This document shows, in pieces, positions 41,922 through 50,444 of a stretch of DNA of 64,000 bases. The notes beneath the pieces were generated by a model. That model worked only from the letters and a program-made list of their open reading frames with translations. It was not told where the DNA came from and made no database searches. Every line of letters begins with the position of its first letter. Position 1 is the stretch's first letter. The stretch spans positions 1-64,000 of the forward strand of contig CAZKYI010000006.1 of the NCBI GenBank assembly GCA_964557005.1, written 5' to 3'. The DNA comes from JBECKS01 sp964557005. GTDB taxonomy: Bacteria; Pseudomonadota; Gammaproteobacteria; Pseudomonadales; JBECKS01. The translations under genes and the position numbers were made by a program.

Positions 41922-43008
41922 AACTGCGATAAAAAATACCTGCGTGCAGTTTCAGCTACCCCTTGTGCAGGCAAGTCTGGCGGAGCTGAAAGCCGATATT
42001 GAAATAACAGCGCTGAATCAAGGCGCAGGTTTGCTCACACTGAAAATCAGTTTGCCTTTTGCCTGTGCGCAATTTTTACAAGAATTCACACACAAACTTG
42101 TGCAGACCTTGCAAGATGCCTTTCCTGAACTGTGTGAGATTGACATACATTGGCAGAGTAAAATTGCGGCACACAAGGCGAATAATGGTGTTAAAGCCTG
42201 TAATGGCATAAAAAATATTATTGCTGTCGCTTCGGGCAAGGGCGGCGTGGGAAAATCTTCCACCTCGGTGAATGTGGCACTGGCTTTAAAAGCGCTGGGT
42301 GCCAAGGTGGGTTTGCTCGATGCGGATATTTACGGCCCCAATCTCGCACTCATGTTAGGTGTTCCTGCTGATGTGAGGCCGCAAGTTGAGGCGCAAAAAT
42401 ACTTGCTGCCTTTACAGGCGCAAGGCATACAAAGTATGTCGATGAGTTATGTCACCACTGCCGATACGCCGCTGGTATGGCGAGGCCCCAAGGCCAGTGG
42501 CGCTTTTACCCAGTTGTTAGGCACAACACTTTGGCATGAGCTGGATTATTTGTTGATTGATATGCCACCAGGCACGGGAGACATTCAACTAACGCTTGGG
42601 CAAACTGTGCCAGTGAATGGCGTTTTGATTGTGACCACGCCGCAAAATATGGCGACACAAGATGCTCAAAAAGGCATCGCCATGTTTCGCAAAGTGTCTG
42701 TACCCGTGTTGGGTGTGATTGAAAATATGAGCACGCATATTTGCTCGAACTGTGGTCACGAAGAAGCGATTTTTGGCGAAGGTGGTGGTAGTTTGCTTTC
42801 GCAAAAATTTGAAGTGCCTTTTCTGGGTGCAGTGCCTCTGGATGCACGTATTCGTGAGGATTGTGATAATGGTATGCCGACGGTTGCAAGTGCACCTGAG
42901 AGCGATATAGCACGCCGTTATCTGGAAATTGCATTGTGTTTGGGTGCAAATCTGGTAAAAAACAGTGAAACTTTGACAAATCCCGCAATTAAACTAGTTG
43001 AAAATTAA
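41893..43008 (+). CDS. mrp: Mrp/ApbC-family Fe–S carrier ATPase
   Basis: A 371-residue P-loop protein that binds and delivers Fe–S clusters. An N-terminal MIP18-like domain (residues about 1–95) precedes the deviant Walker A ASGKGGVGKSSTSVNVALAL near 113, DADIYGPN, and DMPPGTGDIQLTL. The cluster-binding pair is in HICSNCGHEEAIFG. ATG at 41893 is used because the longer frame is entirely within hemD; the overlap is 29 bases, so translation may be coupled. Outside the usual metG neighbourhood. Confidence 0.93.
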   Translation: MSEVSKTQLETAIKNTCVQFQLPLVQASLAELKADIEITALNQGAGLLTLKISLPFACAQFLQEFTHKLVQTLQDAFPELCEIDIHWQSKIAAHKANNGVKACNGIKNIIAVASGKGGVGKSSTSVNVALALKALGAKVGLLDADIYGPNLALMLGVPADVRPQVEAQKYLLPLQAQGIQSMSMSYVTTADTPLVWRGPKASGAFTQLLGTTLWHELDYLLIDMPPGTGDIQLTLGQTVPVNGVLIVTTPQNMATQDAQKGIAMFRKVSVPVLGVIENMSTHICSNCGHEEAIFGEGGGSLLSQKFEVPFLGAVPLDARIREDCDNGMPTVASAPESDIARRYLEIALCLGANLVKNSETLTNPAIKLVEN

Positions 43009-43013
43009 ATGTT

Positions 43014-43703
43014 ATGACCAGAATCCTTTTTATTTTTTTAAGCACTTTCTCTTGCCTCTTTGTGCTCCCTGCGTATGCCGAATCCAGGTTCGACTTTGCA
43101 AAACCGTGGTACATCGGGCTGCAAATTTCAAACAATGACATCACCCTGCCCGAAGGCAGCAGTGTGGCAGGCGCGATTCAGCAAAAACTATCGGCCGATA
43201 CCAGTGATAACAGCACAGGATTTTTTGTTGGCATGCACTACTGGAAGCATGCAGATTTGGAACTGCGTTACGAAAATTGGGGTGATTTTAAGCACACGCT
43301 GGAATATGTTGATACCGCCAAACCCGTGCAAATCGATATCGCCAGCCAACTCGACTATTCCGCATTCAGTGTGGCGTTCAGGCCAAAATATCACCTGTTC
43401 TGGAATATCGAAGTATCCGCAGAAGCGGGTTTGGCTTTGGTGCAGGGGGAGCACAGCACAAAGGTACAAGTGTTAGGCACACAGGCTGCGTCAGAGCTTG
43501 CCAAACTTCAGGCCGATTTGGAAAAACGTGTTAAAGGTGAAGATAAAACCGAAGCGGCACTGGTGTATGGTTTGGGTGTGCAATATCGCCATAACAACAG
43601 CAGCCCTTGGCTATGGCGTTATAATTTGAGGCGCACCAGTCACGGTGATGAGGATTTGAGTGCGACCGTACTCAGTATTGCGCGTGTATTTGGCAATCCG
43701 TAA
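43014..43703 (+). CDS. Outer-membrane beta-barrel-like protein
   Basis: A 229-residue exported protein. The signal peptide (residues about 1–22) ends PAYA with cleavage before ESRFDF. The mature part begins AKPWYIGLQISNNDITLP and has alternating hydrophobic strands, FFVGMHYWKHADLELRYENWG and AAFSVAFRP-type segments (FSVAFRPKYHLFWNIEVSAEAGLAL). These features suggest an eight-stranded OmpA-like or OmpW-like barrel. It starts 5 bases after mrp and is the end of the operon. No specific function is recognisable. Confidence 0.68.
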   Translation: MTRILFIFLSTFSCLFVLPAYAESRFDFAKPWYIGLQISNNDITLPEGSSVAGAIQQKLSADTSDNSTGFFVGMHYWKHADLELRYENWGDFKHTLEYVDTAKPVQIDIASQLDYSAFSVAFRPKYHLFWNIEVSAEAGLALVQGEHSTKVQVLGTQAASELAKLQADLEKRVKGEDKTEAALVYGLGVQYRHNNSSPWLWRYNLRRTSHGDEDLSATVLSIARVFGNP

Positions 43704-43725
43704 ACACTATTCCAGATAGTGTTTA
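43701..43725. terminator. Bidirectional hairpin overlapping two stop codons
   Basis: TAAACACTAT and ATAGTGTTTA form a perfect 10-base stem with loop TCCAG. The left arm starts with the TAA of the barrel gene; the stop of the helicase gene (43707–43709, minus) is also within the stem. T-runs are short, but symmetry and the convergent genes make a bidirectional terminator likely. Confidence 0.55.
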
Positions 43726-44921
43726 GGCGGCAGCTCGCACTTCAATTTATGCCCCAGTAATTTTTCAATCGCGGGCAGTTCAAAGGATTCATCTTCACAG
43801 GCAAGGCTAATCGAAGTGCCCGTTGCTTCTGCTCGCCCAGTGCGGCCAATGCGGTGAATGTAATCTTCAGGGTCTTCGGGCAGGTTGTAGTTAATCACAT
43901 GGCTCACGCCATCAATGTGTATGCCTCTGCCGACTACATCGGTTGCCACCAGCACCTTGAGTTTGCCCTGTTTGAAATCTTCAAGCGTGCGGCTGCGTTT
44001 TTGTTGCGAAATTTCTCCTGTGAGAATGCCTGCTTTCAGATTTTTATTTTTAATCGCATCAAACAGTTTCTGGCTTTGATCACGGCGATTGGTGAAAACA
44101 ATCGCGCTTTCTGTCGCCGTGTCATTGAGAATGTTGAGCAACACTTTTTGTTTGTCTTCATTCGCCAGCAAATATACTTTTTGCTCTACCTTGTCGGTGG
44201 CTACTTTTTCGGGCGTGACTTCGACAAACACCGCATCATGCGTCCAGCGTCTGGCAAGGTTTAAAATATCCTCGGTAAAAGTGGCGCTGAATAATTGGGT
44301 TTGGCGGTGTTCGGTTTTGGGAATGTGCGCAATAATGCGTTTTACCTGCGGAATAAAGCCCATATCGAGCATGCGATCGGCTTCATCAAGCACGAGGCTT
44401 TCCACCATGTCCACATGCAAATCGCCTCGGCTGATGAAATCGAGCAAGCGCCCGGGCGTGGCCACCACAATATCCACAAAATCATTGTCCATGGCTTGTT
44501 TTTGTTTATCGTAGTTTTCACCACCAATCAGTGCGCAAGTCTTGAGCGCACAATATTTTGAAAGCGCCTTGGCATCTTCTGCAATTTGCATCACCAGTTC
44601 GCGGGTAGGGGCAATAATCAATGCGCGAGGCTCACGCAAAAAACGCTCGTGTTCTACCGCGTTGAGCACCAAATCATCAATCACTGCAATGAGAAAGGCT
44701 GCGCTTTTACCTGTACCTGTTTGTGCCTTGCCAATGGTGTCGCGACCACGCAACGCATAAGGCAAGGCTTTGGCCTGAATGGGCGAGCAATACTCAAAGC
44801 CCAAATCGTGAATGGCGTGCATGATGTCCAAACCCAGCCCCAGGTCGTGAAAACGTGTCAGGCCTTCTACTTCGGCAATCCTGAAATTTTCGAGCGTCCA
44901 GTGGCTGGATTTGTTTTGCAC
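43707..44921 (-). CDS. rhlB: DEAD-box RNA helicase, RhlB-like
   Basis: A 404-residue ATP-dependent RNA helicase. Motifs in order: FHDLGLGLDIMHAIHDLGFEYCSPIQ (Q motif), AQTGTGKSAAF (I), PTRELVMQI (Ia), TPGRLLDF (Ib), LVLDEADRML (II), LFSATF (III), VATDVVGRGIHIDGV (V), and HRIGRTGRAEATG (VI). The N-terminal wording resembles Pseudomonas RhlB, a degradosome-associated helicase; other DEAD-box paralogues are possible. It ends with only a short tail after motif VI. Confidence 0.88.
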   Translation of the reverse strand: MQNKSSHWTLENFRIAEVEGLTRFHDLGLGLDIMHAIHDLGFEYCSPIQAKALPYALRGRDTIGKAQTGTGKSAAFLIAVIDDLVLNAVEHERFLREPRALIIAPTRELVMQIAEDAKALSKYCALKTCALIGGENYDKQKQAMDNDFVDIVVATPGRLLDFISRGDLHVDMVESLVLDEADRMLDMGFIPQVKRIIAHIPKTEHRQTQLFSATFTEDILNLARRWTHDAVFVEVTPEKVATDKVEQKVYLLANEDKQKVLLNILNDTATESAIVFTNRRDQSQKLFDAIKNKNLKAGILTGEISQQKRSRTLEDFKQGKLKVLVATDVVGRGIHIDGVSHVINYNLPEDPEDYIHRIGRTGRAEATGTSISLACEDESFELPAIEKLLGHKLKCELPPKHYLE

Positions 44922-44924
44922 TGT

Positions 44925-46067
44925 CTAAGCTACCTTTTCCATAATGTGGATTCCACAACAAGAACCCAAACCAATCACATGCGTTAAACCAAAGCGTGCA
45001 TTGGGAACCTGACGCTTGTCCGCTTCACCACGCAAATGCGTGCACACTTCATAAATGTTGGCGATGCCCGTTGCACCTAAAGGGTGGCCTTTGGAAAGCA
45101 AACCACCCGAAACATTCACAGGGGTTTTGCCGCCGTGCGTGGATTGGCCTTCATCAATAAATCTGCCTGCCTCACCATCACCACACAGCCCAAGATTTTC
45201 GTAGTGAAGAATTTCCGCAGTCGCAAAACAATCATGCAGTTCCACCAAATCCAGATCTTCGGGGCCAATACCCGCCATGTTGTAAGCGGCTTTCGCTGCG
45301 TTGCGGGTACAGGTGTTGACATCGGGCATCACCAAATCGCGATCGGTGTAGGGGTCGGTGGTGAGCACAGAAGCCTTCACTCTCACCGCGCGTTTCAAGC
45401 CCAATTCTTTCGCTTTCTTTTCAGATACCAGCACTGCCGCCGCCGCACCGTCCACATTCACGGAACACATCAGCTTGGTGTTAGGGTAGGAAATCATTTC
45501 TGCGTTCATCACCATGTCGAGTGGCGTTTCGATTTGGTACATCGATTTCGGATTCAGGGTGGAATGCTGGTGATTTTTGACCGACACCTTGGCGAATTGC
45601 TCGAACGTAGTGCCGTATTTATTGGCATGTTCCATACCTGCTTCAGCAAACACACAAGGCATGGTGCCAGAACCTAACAGCCCTTCCTTGGGAATGCCCG
45701 AACCACCGCCAGAACCACCCAGCAAGCCCTTGCCCATTTGTTCAACACCTACCGCCAACACCACATCATGAACACCTGCCTTGATGGACATCCACGCTTC
45801 ACGAAAAGCAGTGGCACCCGTCGCGCAAGCATTGGCCACATTCACCACGCCAATACCGGTTTGGCCAATCAGTTGCAGAATGCGCTGACCCACCATTGCA
45901 TTGGATTGATACAGATTGCCGCAGTAAAGCGCCTGCATATCTTTAATGGTCAGCCCTGCATCGTCCAAAGCCATCAAAGCAGCTTGTGCGCCTAATTGAG
46001 GAACTGTTTTATCGGGAAAACGCCCGAATTTAATCATATCGATACCGACAATATAAACGTCGCTCAT
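44925..46067 (-). CDS. Thiolase-family acetyl-CoA acyltransferase (SCP2-type)
   Basis: A 380-residue thiolase. The nucleophile Cys is in VVNVANACATGATAF (about residue 85), the C-terminal base region is GGLLSKGHPLGATGIANIYE, and the final segment is GLGSCCGIHIMEK. This non-canonical (SCP-x/lipid-transfer) branch normally works with a DUF35 partner, which is encoded 24 bases upstream here. The pair is common in steroid side-chain and fatty-acid catabolism. Confidence 0.87.
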   Translation of the reverse strand: MSDVYIVGIDMIKFGRFPDKTVPQLGAQAALMALDDAGLTIKDMQALYCGNLYQSNAMVGQRILQLIGQTGIGVVNVANACATGATAFREAWMSIKAGVHDVVLAVGVEQMGKGLLGGSGGGSGIPKEGLLGSGTMPCVFAEAGMEHANKYGTTFEQFAKVSVKNHQHSTLNPKSMYQIETPLDMVMNAEMISYPNTKLMCSVNVDGAAAAVLVSEKKAKELGLKRAVRVKASVLTTDPYTDRDLVMPDVNTCTRNAAKAAYNMAGIGPEDLDLVELHDCFATAEILHYENLGLCGDGEAGRFIDEGQSTHGGKTPVNVSGGLLSKGHPLGATGIANIYEVCTHLRGEADKRQVPNARFGLTHVIGLGSCCGIHIMEKVA

Positions 46068-46091
46068 AAAGTTTCTCCTGTGAATACGTTG

Positions 46092-46505
46092 TTAGGCTGC
46101 GGGTTGAAAGAAAAAGCTGACATAGCTGTTGCCGTCTTTGTCTTTGCGACCCAGCGCATCTTTAAACACCACTTCAACAGGCATATTGAAGCGAATGTGT
46201 TCAGGTTTGGGTTCAACATTGATGAGGTTACCTTTGAGCGTGCCGCCGCCTTCCAGATCGACAATCGCTGAAATGAAAGGTGTTTCCACACCCGGGAAGG
46301 TTCGGTACACGATGGAATAGGAATACAGCGTGCCCTTGTTCGACAGCCTGACGCTTTCCAGTTGATCACGCGCACCGCATTTGGCGCATACGTAGCGTTC
46401 GTCGGTAAAAACGGCTGAGCAGCTCTTGCACTTCAGCCCTCCAAGATAGGGTTCTGTGCCTTGCGATAGTTTCACACAATTAACGGCGGGTAATGTTTCT
46501 GCCAT
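46092..46505 (-). CDS. Zn-ribbon OB-fold protein (DUF35)
   Basis: A 137-residue protein with a rubredoxin-like zinc ribbon (CKSCSAVFTDERYVCAKCG, about residues 26–44) and an OB fold (GTLYSYSIVYRTFPGVETPFISAIVDLEGGGTLKGNLINV). DUF35 proteins bind SCP2-type thiolases, channel acyl-CoA, or stimulate activity. It precedes the thiolase gene in an operon. Confidence 0.88.
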   Translation of the reverse strand: MAETLPAVNCVKLSQGTEPYLGGLKCKSCSAVFTDERYVCAKCGARDQLESVRLSNKGTLYSYSIVYRTFPGVETPFISAIVDLEGGGTLKGNLINVEPKPEHIRFNMPVEVVFKDALGRKDKDGNSYVSFFFQPAA

Positions 46506-46592
46506 GTTTTGTCCTCATTCAATGATTGGAAAGTGAATAGCCTGAAAAGTGAGCGGGCAATTTAGCATGGACGGGGTACTTCAAGCGAATAT

Positions 46593-46928
46593 TCACCCCA
46601 TTCTTGCCCGCGAATCCAGATTTCTTGCGTGAGACAACAACTCGCGCAGTACAGAAGTTTGCGCCTGATTCACAATAGCCGTCAGCGCCTCGCGCATTTC
46701 TCTTTCTGATTCCGCAGACGGAAAAAGAAAAAACTCCAGCAATTCCACATCCAGCGCGTGAGCAATCGCCACCAGCGATTCCATTGACGGGAAATATCGG
46801 CCTGTTTCAAGGCGGGAAATATGGTGGCTATCCAGATTCACCCTTTCGGCCAGCTCGCTTTGGGTCAGCCCTCTGGCTTTGCGTAATACGTTGATTCTTT
46901 CTCCTATCTGTTTTTTTACGTCATTCAT
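46593..46928 (-). CDS. XRE-family transcriptional regulator
   Basis: A 111-residue protein. The N-terminal helix-turn-helix is INVLRKARGLTQSELAERVNLDSHHISRLETGRYFPSMESLVAIAHALDV (residues about 12–62). A short helical C-terminus follows. Three near-identical palindromes upstream, on one face of the helix, are probably its operators and suggest cooperative autoregulation. The next gene on the other side is a frameshifted small reading frame. Confidence 0.85.
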   Translation of the reverse strand: MNDVKKQIGERINVLRKARGLTQSELAERVNLDSHHISRLETGRYFPSMESLVAIAHALDVELLEFFLFPSAESEREMREALTAIVNQAQTSVLRELLSHARNLDSRARMG

Positions 46929-46983
46929 ACTTGTCTCCGCACGGTGGCGGTCAAGTTAATTAAATAGTAAGACAGCTATGAAT

Positions 46984-47048
46984 GATGTTTTACATCAATA
47001 AAATTATAATAATTGACGTTAAACATCAAAATATGTATGTTAAACGTC
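46984..47048. promoter_or_regulatory. Three phased operator palindromes
   Basis: GATGTTTTACATC (46984–46996), GACGTTAAACATC (47015–47027) and TATGTTAAACGTC (47036–47048) share the pattern GAyGTtwwACrTC in one or other direction. Centres are 31 and 21 bases apart, close to three and two helical turns. They lie between the XRE gene and the small ORF at 47107. Confidence 0.6.
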
Positions 47049-47106
47049 AGATTTTTATAAAAATAAAACTGAAATAATAAAAATAACCAGAAAAAGGAGA
47101 ATCAAT

Positions 47107-47249
47107 ATGCAATTTAAACACTTAACCTTTAACAAACTATCGATAAGGGTTGCTCCGATGTGGAGTTATCCCTGAAAACAGACTTTGCCGAAATATGTGA
47201 TGAAAGCGACTATTATTCGGCGCTTTTTAGAGAAGTCCTGTCTGAGTAG
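47107..47249 (+). pseudogene. Small ORF split by a frameshift
   Basis: AGGAGA precedes ATG 47107 by 6 bases. The first frame reads MQFKHLTFNKLSIR and stops at 47175. A second frame from about 47150 reads GCSDVELSLKTDFAEIC and continues DESDYYSALFREVLSE to TAG at 47247–47249. One added base near the GGG at 47148 would join them into about 48 residues. The acidic, Tyr-containing second half looks like real protein but matches no family I know. It may be a decayed partner of the XRE regulator. Confidence 0.35.
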
Positions 47250-47286
47250 TTTGATAAATCGGAACATCAATAAAAAACAAGAAAAC

Positions 47287-47315
47287 AAAAAAGCCAGCCT
47301 TGCGCTGGCTTTTTT
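47287..47315 (+). terminator. Rho-independent terminator
   Basis: AAAAAAGCCAGC and GCTGGCTTTTTT pair perfectly over 12 bases with loop CTTGC. A and T runs on both sides make it effective in either direction. It closes the XRE/small-ORF unit. Confidence 0.85.
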
Positions 47316-47348
47316 ATTTGCGCTGTATCAGATACACCTGTTTTAACC

Positions 47349-47392
47349 GAGATATTTCGACTTCGTTCGCTTTACGAACTTCGCTCAATATG
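47349..47392 (-). repeat. Dispersed repeat, second copy
   Basis: Read on the minus strand, CATATTGAGCGAAG leads through a GTTCG-TAAAG-CGAAC hairpin into AAGTCGAAATATCTC. It matches the repeat at 54–90 apart from the inserted hairpin. It occupies the otherwise empty sequence between the terminator and the MazEF control region. Confidence 0.6.
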
Positions 47393-47432
47393 GCAGTGGA
47401 AGAATTTCCTTACTCAATCTTCATCTACCCAA

Positions 47433-47479
47433 AAGTTATATATTGTATAACTTTGTGAAATGTTTATACTTGGTATAAT
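47433..47479 (+). promoter_or_regulatory. mazEF-like promoter and operators
   Basis: AAGTTATA–TATTG–TATAACTT (47433–47453) is a perfect palindrome, and TTATAC–TTG–GTATAA (47464–47478) is a second. The second overlaps a consensus TATAAT (47474–47479). The 47-base region ends 14 bases before the antitoxin ATG, as expected for autorepression by an AbrB-type antitoxin. Confidence 0.6.
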
Positions 47480-47493
47480 TAAGCGGAGGGGGT

Positions 47494-47733
47494 ATGGAGC
47501 ATATTTTAAAATTAAGACAGTGGGGTAACTCGGTGGGTTTCACGATTCCCAAGACTATTCGGGATGCGATGGGCTTGTCGGTTGATCAACGGATTAAATA
47601 TCAATTTGATGGGCATCGTTTGATTATTGAGGCCGATAATGTTCCCAATCTGGACGAGTTGATTAAGCAGATGCGTGTTGATAATGCGTATGGCGAAATT
47701 TCAGGTGGTTCGTCTGTGGGTAATGAATTCTAA
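47494..47733 (+). CDS. mazE: MazE-like AbrB-type antitoxin
   Basis: A 79-residue antitoxin. The N-terminal swapped-hairpin AbrB domain is clear: LKLRQWGNSVGFTIPKTIRDAMGLSVDQRIKYQFDGHRLIIE. A disordered acidic C-terminus binds the toxin. GGAGGGGG lies just upstream of the ATG. It is the first gene of a two-gene module with the PemK-type toxin 24 bases downstream. Confidence 0.85.
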   Translation: MEHILKLRQWGNSVGFTIPKTIRDAMGLSVDQRIKYQFDGHRLIIEADNVPNLDELIKQMRVDNAYGEISGGSSVGNEF

Positions 47734-47757
47734 CAAACAAATATCAGGGAGCGTGTT

Positions 47758-48111
47758 ATGAGCCAATACCGACCGGCACAGGGAGACATTGTTTGGGTGG
47801 ATTTTGATCCACAGGCAGGGCATGAACAGGCCAAAAGGCGGCCAGCGCTGGTTATTTCAAATAGTCGTTATAACGCCAAGGGCTCCATGTTTATTGTTTG
47901 CCCGATTACCAGTCAGGTAAAAAGCTGGCCGTTTGCAATACCTGTAGAAGTGGCAGGTAAACGTAATAAGGTAGAAGGTGTGGTGCTAAGCGATCAAATC
48001 AAATCGTTTGACTATGTTGCCCGAAATGCGGAACTGTATAGCAAGGCGAGTAATCAATGCCTGGAAACGGTGATTCTGTATAGCCACGCTTTAACCAGAA
48101 AGGGCACATGA
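47758..48111 (+). CDS. mazF: MazF/PemK-family endoribonuclease toxin
   Basis: A 117-residue toxin. Family marks are GDIVWVDFDPQAGHEQAKRRPALVIS, YNAKGSMFIVCPITSQ and the VVLSDQIKSFDY segment with the catalytic loop residues. It cleaves mRNA at short sequences; specificity cannot be read. Preceded by its antitoxin. Confidence 0.9.
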   Translation: MSQYRPAQGDIVWVDFDPQAGHEQAKRRPALVISNSRYNAKGSMFIVCPITSQVKSWPFAIPVEVAGKRNKVEGVVLSDQIKSFDYVARNAELYSKASNQCLETVILYSHALTRKGT

Positions 48112-48124
48112 AAACGGACTCTTT

Positions 48125-49330
48125 TTACTCCACATCTCCCGCCGCTTTCAGTTGAGTAATTTGCTCATTACTGTAACCCAGTGAAAGCAAAATCTCGTTG
48201 GTATGTTCTCCCACTGCCGCAGGCTTAACAGGCTCTTTCACTGCGGTTTTTTCCAAACGGAAAGGCGCTTTGCTTACTGGTGCAGGGTGCGCAAGTTCAG
48301 GGGCGTGGATTTCAACCTGCAAGCCCATACCTTTGACCTGGGGGTGATCGATGGCTTGTTGCAGCGTGAGCACGGGGCCAGCAGGCACCGACATTTCGCC
48401 GAGCACTTCCAGCACTTCATCATTGGTTCTTTGCAGAAACCACGGTGCGGCTTCTTCGCACAAGCGATCACGATTTTGTCCGCGCTTGTCATCACTGTTG
48501 AGGCTTTCATCTTTAAGCCAGTGTTCTTTCCCCAAGGCTTTTGCCAAACGCGCAAACAAGGCGTTGCCTACGACATGCACAATCACATGGCCGTCTCTGG
48601 TTTTGAATACATCGGAAGGGCCGGAAGTTTGTGAACGGCTGGCGCTGGGTTGGCGATGGATTTGCGTTGCACCTTGTTCGCAGAGCATGGGGGCGAAAAT
48701 GGAAACGGCGCTGGCGAGCAAACTCGCTTCCACTTTCTGGCCTTCGCCTGTGCGTTCCTTGTGCCACAGTGCTGCAAGTGTGCCCATCGCGGCAGTCATG
48801 GCGGTGCTGTTATCGACATACGCGGCCGCAGTTTTGACTGGCTCATCAGGTTTTCCCGTGAAATACATACTGCCCGACATCGCCTGTGCAATACCATCAA
48901 AACCTGCTTTTTGCGCCCAGGGGCCTTCGCTGCCCAAGGCGGTAACCCAGGTAAAAATAATGTCGGGTTTAATCGCTTTCAGGCTGTCATAGTCGATGCC
49001 CATGTTAAGCAATCCTGCTTCTGGCATGTTGGCAATCACCACATCGGCACTGGCGATGAGTTGTTGTTGAATACGTTTGCCTGCTGCGCTTTTGGGGTTA
49101 ATGCCAATCACTTTTTTATGGGAATTATTCTGATAGAACATGGCACCGTCACCATCGCTGCCATCTGCTTTTAAAAACAAGGGCGAAACATAGCGATCTT
49201 CACTGCCGCCGAATTTTTCAATACGAATCACTTCCGCGCCAAGGCTTGCCAGTAACCAGCTTGCATAAGGCCCTGCAATATAGCGGCCAAAATCAATGAC
49301 GCGAATGCCTTTAAGCAGAGATGAATTCAT
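48125..49330 (-). CDS. CaiB/BaiF family CoA-transferase
   Basis: A 401-residue class III CoA-transferase. Typical segments are LLKGIRVIDFGRYIAGPYASWLLASLGAEVIRIEKFGGSEDRY, HKKVIGINPKSAAGKRI, AMSGSMYFTGKPDEPVKTAAAYVDNSTAMTAAMGTLAALWHRE-like text, and a C-terminal VGEHTNEILLSLGYSNEQI. The catalytic Asp is expected near GADVVIAN/MPEAG. The substrate is unknown; bile-acid, carnitine or aromatic acyl groups occur in the family. It probably serves the same catabolic repertoire as the thiolase and dehydrogenases. Confidence 0.88.
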   Translation of the reverse strand: MNSSLLKGIRVIDFGRYIAGPYASWLLASLGAEVIRIEKFGGSEDRYVSPLFLKADGSDGDGAMFYQNNSHKKVIGINPKSAAGKRIQQQLIASADVVIANMPEAGLLNMGIDYDSLKAIKPDIIFTWVTALGSEGPWAQKAGFDGIAQAMSGSMYFTGKPDEPVKTAAAYVDNSTAMTAAMGTLAALWHKERTGEGQKVEASLLASAVSIFAPMLCEQGATQIHRQPSASRSQTSGPSDVFKTRDGHVIVHVVGNALFARLAKALGKEHWLKDESLNSDDKRGQNRDRLCEEAAPWFLQRTNDEVLEVLGEMSVPAGPVLTLQQAIDHPQVKGMGLQVEIHAPELAHPAPVSKAPFRLEKTAVKEPVKPAAVGEHTNEILLSLGYSNEQITQLKAAGDVE

Positions 49331-49344
49331 AAGTTTGCCTTTTT

Positions 49345-50373
49345 TTATTTTAGAAGATTTAAACTGTCGGCCAATTTAAGATAATTGTGATAGCGACGCT
49401 CGGAAATTTTACCTGATTCCACTGCCGAGCGAACTTCACAGGCTGGCTCCTTGTCGTGTTTGCAGTTGCGAAATTTGCAGGGCATTTCAATCGCTGCGAT
49501 TTCAGCAAAGCCTTTTTGCAAGGTGGCTAAATCCACTTCGTCCAGATCAAAATCACGAATGCCAGGGGAATCAATCACACAGCCGCCATTTTCCAGTAAA
49601 TACAGGCGCGAACTGGAAGTGGTGTGTTGTCCCAGTCCACTGCGTTGTGATAAAGCCTGTGTCCTGATTTCATGTTTGCCGAGCAGGGTTTTTATCAATG
49701 AAGATTTTCCTACGCCAGATTGCCCGATAAACACACTGTTTTGATTTTCCAAATGCTCGGCCAGTGTTTGCAGTTGTTGTGCATGGTGGATTGAGCACAG
49801 CTGAATGTCTTCTACCACGCTTTGATAATGTTCCTGCAAGAAAGCGAAAAACTTTTCGCTGCTGGTTAAATCAGATTTATTCACAATGATTTTTACGGGT
49901 AAATGCAAAAGTTCGCAGGCGGCCAGATAGCGGTCAATCACTTCATCAGCGGTGTGCGGTTCACTCGCAAGCACCAGAAAAACCTGCGTCACATTGGCGG
50001 CAATGATTTTGAGCTGGCCGTTTTTATCGGTGCGCGATAACAAGCTGTGGCGATTTTGCAGTGCTTCAATCACACCGCTGTGGCTTTCGCTATCGTTGAG
50101 TTTGCTCCAGATGACTTGATCGCCCACCACCATGTCGGGAATGTTGGCGCGAATGTGGCACAGATATGTTTGTTGCTGTGCCGGTTCAGTTTGCGAAAGT
50201 TCGAGTAATTCCACCTGTTTGCCGTGACGCGCAATAATCAAACCCGACAAATGCTGTGAATCGGTTTGTAGATGAGAAATGCTTTCTTCGTTTTTTTGCA
50301 GGCGTTTCTTTTTTTCTGCCTGAATTTTTTCAATGCGCCAGAGTTGCCGTCGGTTTAATTTACGCTTGGACAT
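49345..50373 (-). CDS. rsgA: Ribosome small-subunit-dependent GTPase RsgA
   Basis: A 342-residue circularly permuted GTPase that matures the 30S subunit. An OB fold is at the N-terminus. The G motifs come in order G4 (IIVNKSDLTS), G1 (VFIGQSGVGKSSLIKTLLG) and G3 (GGCVIDSPGIRDFDL), followed by the zinc knuckle C/H segment MPCKFRNCKHDKEPACEV. The first 20 residues are very basic, as in Pseudomonas RsgA. It is divergent from orn as in many gammaproteobacteria. Confidence 0.96.
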   Translation of the reverse strand: MSKRKLNRRQLWRIEKIQAEKKKRLQKNEESISHLQTDSQHLSGLIIARHGKQVELLELSQTEPAQQQTYLCHIRANIPDMVVGDQVIWSKLNDSESHSGVIEALQNRHSLLSRTDKNGQLKIIAANVTQVFLVLASEPHTADEVIDRYLAACELLHLPVKIIVNKSDLTSSEKFFAFLQEHYQSVVEDIQLCSIHHAQQLQTLAEHLENQNSVFIGQSGVGKSSLIKTLLGKHEIRTQALSQRSGLGQHTTSSSRLYLLENGGCVIDSPGIRDFDLDEVDLATLQKGFAEIAAIEMPCKFRNCKHDKEPACEVRSAVESGKISERRYHNYLKLADSLNLLK

Positions 50374-50444
50374 GCTTTAGACTGTGGTTTCGTTTCATGC
50401 GGACTATAATATGCAAAACCCCATTGAGCTGAAAGGAGCTTGCC

